This document shows positions 7,205 to 10,716 of a stretch of 10,716 nt of DNA, one piece after another. Position numbers and translations under genes: made by a program. Below the pieces are notes generated by a model. That model was not told where the DNA came from, searched no databases, and saw only the letters and a list, made by a program, of their open reading frames with translations. Positions within the stretch are counted from its first letter, which is position 1, and every line of letters starts with the position of its first letter. The DNA is from an uncultured Gemella sp. GTDB taxonomy: Bacteria > Bacillota > Bacilli > Staphylococcales > Gemellaceae. The stretch covers positions 1 to 10,716 of the forward strand of contig CAMYEU010000040.1 in assembly GCA_947254465.1 (NCBI GenBank). Direction: 5' to 3'.

Positions 7205-8488
7205 TTATTTTTTTGGTCTTGTTTCAGGGAATGTAAATACAAAAATAATATAAATTAAACTTCCCAATAAGTAGAATATTATTGACGAATTATATCCTAG
7301 ATGATTTAAAACTAAACTCCACGTAAAGTTAAATAATGTATATATTGCATATCCAAAAGCCCAAAATATTCCAAACATTATTGTTAATCTTTGTGAGTTC
7401 ATATTTGGCAACTCATATGGAAGATTTAAGTATACTGGATATTGTGAATACATGAAAAATCCTGATAAACTAAACATTGCATATGATAATACAACATTAG
7501 TAGATACCAAAGCTAATCCTAATGCCATGAATCCAATCATCAAAACTCCATGAACAATTAAAAATGGTTTTCTTCTAAAATTTAATTTTCTAGTAACCAT
7601 TAAACTAAATAAAGTTCCAAGTATTCCACCAAGTGTTACAGTTAATATCATAAACTCTGGTTTAAAACTTGCATTATGAGCATGCTCTGCTACAACTCTA
7701 GGTAGTGATACTAACGGCATAACATATAGGAATAAAAATCCTCCGAATCCTAATGAAAATACATAGATAAATTTATCTTTAAATCCATCAGCATAACTAT
7801 ATTTCTTAACCTCTTCCTCGTGTAATGTTTCTTTTGATTCTATTAATAATTTATAAACAAAATAGTTTGGATGTTTCCACGTGATTGTTGGTTCAAAATC
7901 ACGAGAAAAAATTAACCAACAAATAAATAAGATTATACTAAAAATACTAAATCCAATCATAGTATAGCGCCAATCATCAACAAAATGTTCTTTAAATAGT
8001 AAGAATAAAATAGCTACTAATGCCGCTCCAACGTTATATGCTGCTGTAATAATTGCACTTGTCATTATTTTTTTGTCATTTGGTATAAATTTAGCTACAA
8101 ATGAATTTATAAACACTATAATCATCGAACCACCAAATGCCATTATCATTCTAGAGAATGTATACAACCAATAATTATGAGTAAAAATTGCAAAGAATGA
8201 AAAACATAAGCAAAATAATGCTAACATTGCTGCTTTTCTAGGGTGTAATTTAATCAAAATAAATGCTGCTAATAAATTAGCTATAATTCTAGCAATCGTA
8301 ATTGTATAGTTGACAACCTCAGATATTATAGGTGATACTTTCTCACCATTAAAATAATGATCTGTAATTTGTTTCGATAAATTTGATCCTGCTACCCAGT
8401 TTGTAGCAAACACTACATACGCAGTAATTAGCAGTGCAAACATAATTATACCTTGCCTTCGAGTAGGCGAATTCAATGATAATTCCAT
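7205..8488 (-). CDS. MFS transporter, substrate unknown
   Basis: The gene encodes 427 residues, and the hydrophobic pattern fits twelve membrane helices in two halves of six. The halves are joined by a charged, presumably cytoplasmic loop at about 196-238 (ESKETLHEEEVKKYSYADG). The usual loop 2-3 signature (GxxxDRxGRR) is reduced to LIKLHPRKAAML (77-90), and the C-terminus ends PETRPKK. The start ATG follows AGAGG by 7 nt. This is a secondary transporter at the cytoplasmic membrane. I see no motif that fixes substrate or direction; a drug, an organic acid or a sugar are all possible. It is separated from manO by a terminator and a 175-bp gap, so its place beside a mannose PTS does not by itself imply sugar transport. 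GC is clearly lower than in the PTS genes. Confidence 0.85.
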   Translation of the reverse strand: MELSLNSPTRRQGIIMFALLITAYVVFATNWVAGSNLSKQITDHYFNGEKVSPIISEVVNYTITIARIIANLLAAFILIKLHPRKAAMLALFCLCFSFFAIFTHNYWLYTFSRMIMAFGGSMIIVFINSFVAKFIPNDKKIMTSAIITAAYNVGAALVAILFLLFKEHFVDDWRYTMIGFSIFSIILFICWLIFSRDFEPTITWKHPNYFVYKLLIESKETLHEEEVKKYSYADGFKDKFIYVFSLGFGGFLFLYVMPLVSLPRVVAEHAHNASFKPEFMILTVTLGGILGTLFSLMVTRKLNFRRKPFLIVHGVLMIGFMALGLALVSTNVVLSYAMFSLSGFFMYSQYPVYLNLPYELPNMNSQRLTIMFGIFWAFGYAIYTLFNFTWSLVLNHLGYNSSIIFYLLGSLIYIIFVFTFPETRPKK

Positions 8489-8574
8489 TAATATACCTCT
8501 TTTTTATTTTATAAAAGTAATACAACAATCAGTTGTTATAATACTGTTTTTCTATACATTAATAGTTTAATATA

Positions 8575-8605
8575 ATTATATCGAAAATGCAAGAAAAATT
8601 TACAA
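8575..8605 (-). promoter_or_regulatory. Candidate promoter of the MFS gene
   Basis: On the minus strand, TATAAT (8580-8575) is preceded 19 bp upstream by TTGTAA (8605-8600). An alternative pair is TTGCAT (8592-8587) with TAAACT (8569-8564) at 17 bp. Either would give a leader of about 75-90 nt. The leader contains a weak ACAAC/GTTGT inverted repeat (8522-8536). The location directly after the manO terminator supports a separate transcription unit. Confidence 0.4.
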
Positions 8606-8640
8606 TTTGCATTCCGTTTTCATTCTATATTTTCTAAAAT

Positions 8641-8672
8641 AAAAAAAGACTAATATCAAAGTATTAATCTTT
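8641..8672 (-). terminator. Intrinsic terminator overlapping the manO stop codon
   Basis: TATTAATCTTT (8662-8672) pairs with AAAGACTAATA (8645-8655) with one mismatch and a 6-nt loop. On the minus strand the stem is followed by TTTTTTTATTTT. The TAA stop of manO (8664-8666) lies inside the 5' arm, so the end of translation and the terminator are physically merged. Confidence 0.75.
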
Positions 8673-9032
8673 CTTTCTAAATAAATTCCTTAATGATAGG
8701 ATAGGTTTATTTCTAACTATTTTATCATTTCCAATAAATTCTCTCATTTCTTTTAAACATTTTCCAGAATTTTTCACAATAAAATTAAAACTCCCTGCTC
8801 TTTTTGTATCTATGAAAAATCCTCTAATATATTTATCTCTAAAAAACATTTGAGCTCTAACTCTATCGATTTCTGTCCATGGTATTTGAATATAATCTTC
8901 AGGATTTCTATGATTATAAAATTCAAATGCCTTATCTCCTACCATAACATCCCCATGTTTATTTCCAATTGAACCAGTAAGACAATTAGCCTTTGTTGTA
9001 TAAACTACTTTTGTATTCATAGACATTACCAT
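8664..9032 (-). CDS. manO: DUF956 family protein ManO (mannose-PTS associated)
   Basis: The protein is 122 residues from the ATG at 9030-9032, which follows GGAGGTG (9039-9045). A longer reading from 9047 is open, but its ATG overlaps the ribosome site. The DUF956 pattern is clear: MNTKV near the start, GDVMVGDKAFEFYNHRN (27-43), YIQIPWTEIDRV (47-58), then FIDTKRAGSFNF (73-84) and a C-terminal helix KCLKEMREFI (91-100). DUF956 proteins are small, soluble and regularly encoded right after mannose-family PTS IID genes; a regulatory role has been proposed but the mechanism is not known to me. Here it lies 81 bp after manZ with a terminator hairpin between, so it is probably transcribed by read-through. 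The basic tail (RNLFRKKD) is notable. Confidence 0.88.
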   Translation of the reverse strand: MVMSMNTKVVYTTKANCLTGSIGNKHGDVMVGDKAFEFYNHRNPEDYIQIPWTEIDRVRAQMFFRDKYIRGFFIDTKRAGSFNFIVKNSGKCLKEMREFIGNDKIVRNKPILSLRNLFRKKD

Positions 9033-9068
9033 AGCTTTCACCTCCATAAATATTCTTCATAATTTATT

Positions 9069-9106
9069 TTAAAAAGGAAGTTGAGATATTTAACCCCAAC
9101 TTCCTT
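9069..9106 (-). terminator. Terminator-like hairpin between manZ and manO
   Basis: CAACTTCCTT (9097-9106) and AAGGAAGTTG (9074-9083) form a perfect 10-bp stem with a 13-nt loop. On the minus strand a T5 run (9075-9071) overlaps the base of the stem, then AAAATAAA. It begins about 8 nt after the manZ stop. I see no convincing promoter between it and manO, so it likely attenuates rather than fully ends the operon transcript. Confidence 0.7.
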
Positions 9107-9113
9107 AACTTTA

Positions 9114-10037
9114 TTACATTACACCTGCTACGTGAGCAATAACACCTAATGCAAATAATCCGAAGATTATTACTACTGGGCTTACTTTACGTTTTAATAA
9201 CCACATACATGCGAATGTTAATAATAACGCTGCAAATCCAGGGATAAGTTGATTTAAGTTATCTTGTAATGTTGTAACTTTTTCTGGTGTTAGTGAGAAT
9301 TTTCCACTTGTTGCTTTTGTAACAATATCTTGTAATACTTCACCAGTAATGTGTGTTCCTTTTTCAGGGAAGTGAATAAATGCTTTTTCATCTAACTGTA
9401 CTTTAGAAACAACTAATGGGAAGCTAATGTTAGTCCAACGTTGAACTAAGATACCCATTACGAACATACCAAGGATTGATGCTCCTTTTGTAATTGTTTG
9501 TAAAATACCACCTGAAAGGTCACTTGTAATTTCTGAACCTTTTTTATAACCAAATTCTTGTGTATACCATAAGAATCCAATACGGATTAAATTCCATGCG
9601 ACAAAGAAGAATAATGGCGCAATAATTGAACCACCAGTTGCTAATGAAGCTGCGATAGCTCCAAGGATAGGACGAACTGTAAACCAGAATACTGGATCCC
9701 CAATACCTGCTAATGGTCCCATCATACCAACTTTAACCCCTTGGATTGCTGCATCATCGATATCAGCTCCATTTGCTTTATCTTCTTCTAAAGCTAGTGT
9801 AACCCCTAGGATAGGTGCTGCAATATATGGGTGAGTGTTAAAGAACTCTAAGTGACGTTTTAATGCTTGAGTAGCATCTTCTTTGTTTGGATATAATTTT
9901 TTAAGCGCTGGGATTAAAGCGAATGCCCAACCACCATTTTGCATACGTTCATAGTTCCATGAACCTTGAAGGAACTGAGAACGTAACATAACGCTACGAC
10001 GATCTTTTTTACTTAATGTAATTTTTTTCTCTGACAT
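9114..10037 (-). CDS. manZ: PTS mannose/fructose/sorbose family transporter subunit IID
   Basis: The protein has 307 residues, about the normal size for this family (also named ManN in streptococci). Family motifs are present: QGSWNYERMQNGGWAFALIP (24-43), the FFNTHPYIAAPILGVTLALE block (65-84), the conserved GPLAGIGDP loop (107-115) with VRPILGAIAASLA after it, and hydrophobic helices at about 138-157 and 264-283. The last 20 residues are also hydrophobic. With IIC it forms the membrane channel that carries a hexose inward while IIAB phosphorylates it; mannose and glucose are the usual substrates. The start is set by AAGGAGG (10046-10052), 8 nt upstream. It lies 16 bp after the IIC stop, so the two are co-transcribed and probably translationally linked. 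The insert at about 211-262 is less conserved to my eye. Confidence 0.95.
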   Translation of the reverse strand: MSEKKITLSKKDRRSVMLRSQFLQGSWNYERMQNGGWAFALIPALKKLYPNKEDATQALKRHLEFFNTHPYIAAPILGVTLALEEDKANGADIDDAAIQGVKVGMMGPLAGIGDPVFWFTVRPILGAIAASLATGGSIIAPLFFFVAWNLIRIGFLWYTQEFGYKKGSEITSDLSGGILQTITKGASILGMFVMGILVQRWTNISFPLVVSKVQLDEKAFIHFPEKGTHITGEVLQDIVTKATSGKFSLTPEKVTTLQDNLNQLIPGFAALLLTFACMWLLKRKVSPVVIIFGLFALGVIAHVAGVM

Positions 10038-10053
10038 TTGTAGTTCCTCCTTA

Positions 10054-10672
10054 TTAATAATCGTTTAAGATATCGCCTAGTGGATCCCCAGATGAGGCAT
10101 TTCCACCACCGCCACCTTTGTTTTTAGAAAGGTTTAGGTAAATAACTGCTAAACATAATCCGATGATACCAGTTGCGATAAGTGTTAATTGGCTAATTGG
10201 TGCTAATGCGAATCCTAAGAAGAAGAATGGCCATACTTCTTTAGTTGCCATTAGGTTAATAACCATTGCAAAACCAACTGCAACTACCATTCCTCCACCG
10301 ATTGCCATACCTTCAGTGAACCATTTTGGTAAAGCTTCAAGAGCTTTTTGAACTACTGATGATGGAATGAACATTAATAATCCTGCTGGAATAGCAACAC
10401 GTAATCCTTGAGCTGCAAGCGCTACATAGTGCCAGAATTCAACTCCACGGAAGTTACCGTGTTCTGCCGCGCGGTCAGCTTGGTGAACAATAACTACTGA
10501 TAAAGTACGAACAACCATTGTAAGTACAAGACCAACTGTAGCTAATGTAACAGCTGTCGCAATAGCGATAATACGTCCCTCAGCTGAGAAATCTCCAGCT
10601 TTAATGAAAATAATAGCAGATGCTACTGATGCTAAAGCTGCATCTGGAGCAACCGCTGCCCCAATATTAGCC
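10054..10672 (-). CDS. manY: PTS mannose/fructose/sorbose family transporter subunit IIC, 5' end lost to adapter
   Basis: About 205 native residues remain, beginning ANIGAAVAPDAALASV, which matches the conserved region around residue 60-70 of this family (usual length near 265). So roughly 60 N-terminal residues are missing. Further family features are ADRAAEHGNFRGVEFWH, VALAAQGLRVAIPAG, the KWFTEGMAIGGGMVVAVGFA helix, and a Gly-rich linker (KGGGGGN) leading to the GDPLGDILNDY tail. It is the membrane subunit pairing with IID. The conceptual N-terminus MCIRDR is translated from Nextera adapter, not from the genome. The gene for IIAB should precede it beyond the contig end. GC is visibly higher here than in the MFS gene, as expected for a highly expressed operon. 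Confidence 0.93.
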
Positions 10673-10716
10673 CTGTCTCTTATACACATCTGACGCTGCC
10701 GACGATATGCAGTGTG
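10673..10716. other. Illumina Nextera adapter contamination at the contig end
   Basis: Bases 10673-10691 are CTGTCTCTTATACACATCT, the Tn5 mosaic end used in Nextera libraries. Bases 10692-10705 are GACGCTGCCGACGA, the rest of the read 2 adapter. Bases 10706-10713 are TATGCAGT, the reverse complement of the i5 index ACTGCATA (S506 in the Nextera XT set, from memory). The final GTG is the first three bases of the following P5-side sequence. This stretch is library artefact, not a mobile element. Confidence 0.98.

Noticed and set aside
8521..8540. Inverted repeat ACAAC/GTTGT in the MFS leader as an operator
   Set aside because: Only five paired bases around a five-base loop; too short to claim.
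10163..10351. Forward open frame of 62 codons
   Set aside because: It is antisense to the well-supported IIC gene and has no family resemblance.
10673..10691. Tn5 mosaic end read as a transposon terminus
   Set aside because: It is followed by the exact Nextera adapter and an index, so it is from library preparation and not from a mobile element.

Overview
The window is AT-rich, and every supported gene is on the minus strand. It reads as a low-GC Bacillota. A Gemella-like oral or mucosal commensal is the best guess, based on the YSIKKFKFGAAS-type YSIRK signal peptide, the mannose-PTS operon followed by a DUF956 (ManO) gene, and the very low GC of the non-coding DNA. The genus is an inference. 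The right edge is not genomic: the last 44 bases are Illumina Nextera adapter, so this is a contig end from a short-read assembly.

In transcription order (right to left): (1) 10673-10716, adapter read-through including an i5 index. (2) 10054-10672, the 3' part of a mannose-family PTS IIC gene, cut off by the adapter. (3) 9114-10037, complete IID gene (manZ). (4) A terminator hairpin at 9069-9106, then manO (8664-9032, DUF956), whose stop codon lies inside its own terminator. (5) 7205-8488, a 12-helix MFS transporter of unknown substrate, with its own candidate promoter and terminator. (6) 6260-7204, about 0.95 kb of extremely AT-rich DNA with no gene, two terminator-like hairpins and the leader of the next gene. 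(7) 1-6259, a giant secreted surface protein of at least 2086 residues, still open at the left edge.

The surface protein dominates the window. N to C it has a YSIRK signal peptide, a helical segment, an unrecognised N-terminal head, a Rib-like domain, two Ig-like domains, two copies of a ~335-residue module (A1, A2) separated by a 110-residue domain, three exact-period 123-residue repeats (B1-B3) each ending in a Ca-binding DTDGDGIPD motif, and 90-residue repeats (C) running off the window. This is the layout of a wall-anchored adhesin with a long stalk, but the expected C-terminal sorting signal is outside the window. The forward-strand open frames over it are antisense shadows of the repeats.

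IIC, IID and ManO form a sugar-uptake unit (the IIAB and the start of IIC lie beyond the contig end). The MFS gene and the surface protein appear to be separate transcription units. I found no CRISPR array, tRNA, rRNA, insertion sequence or defence system.
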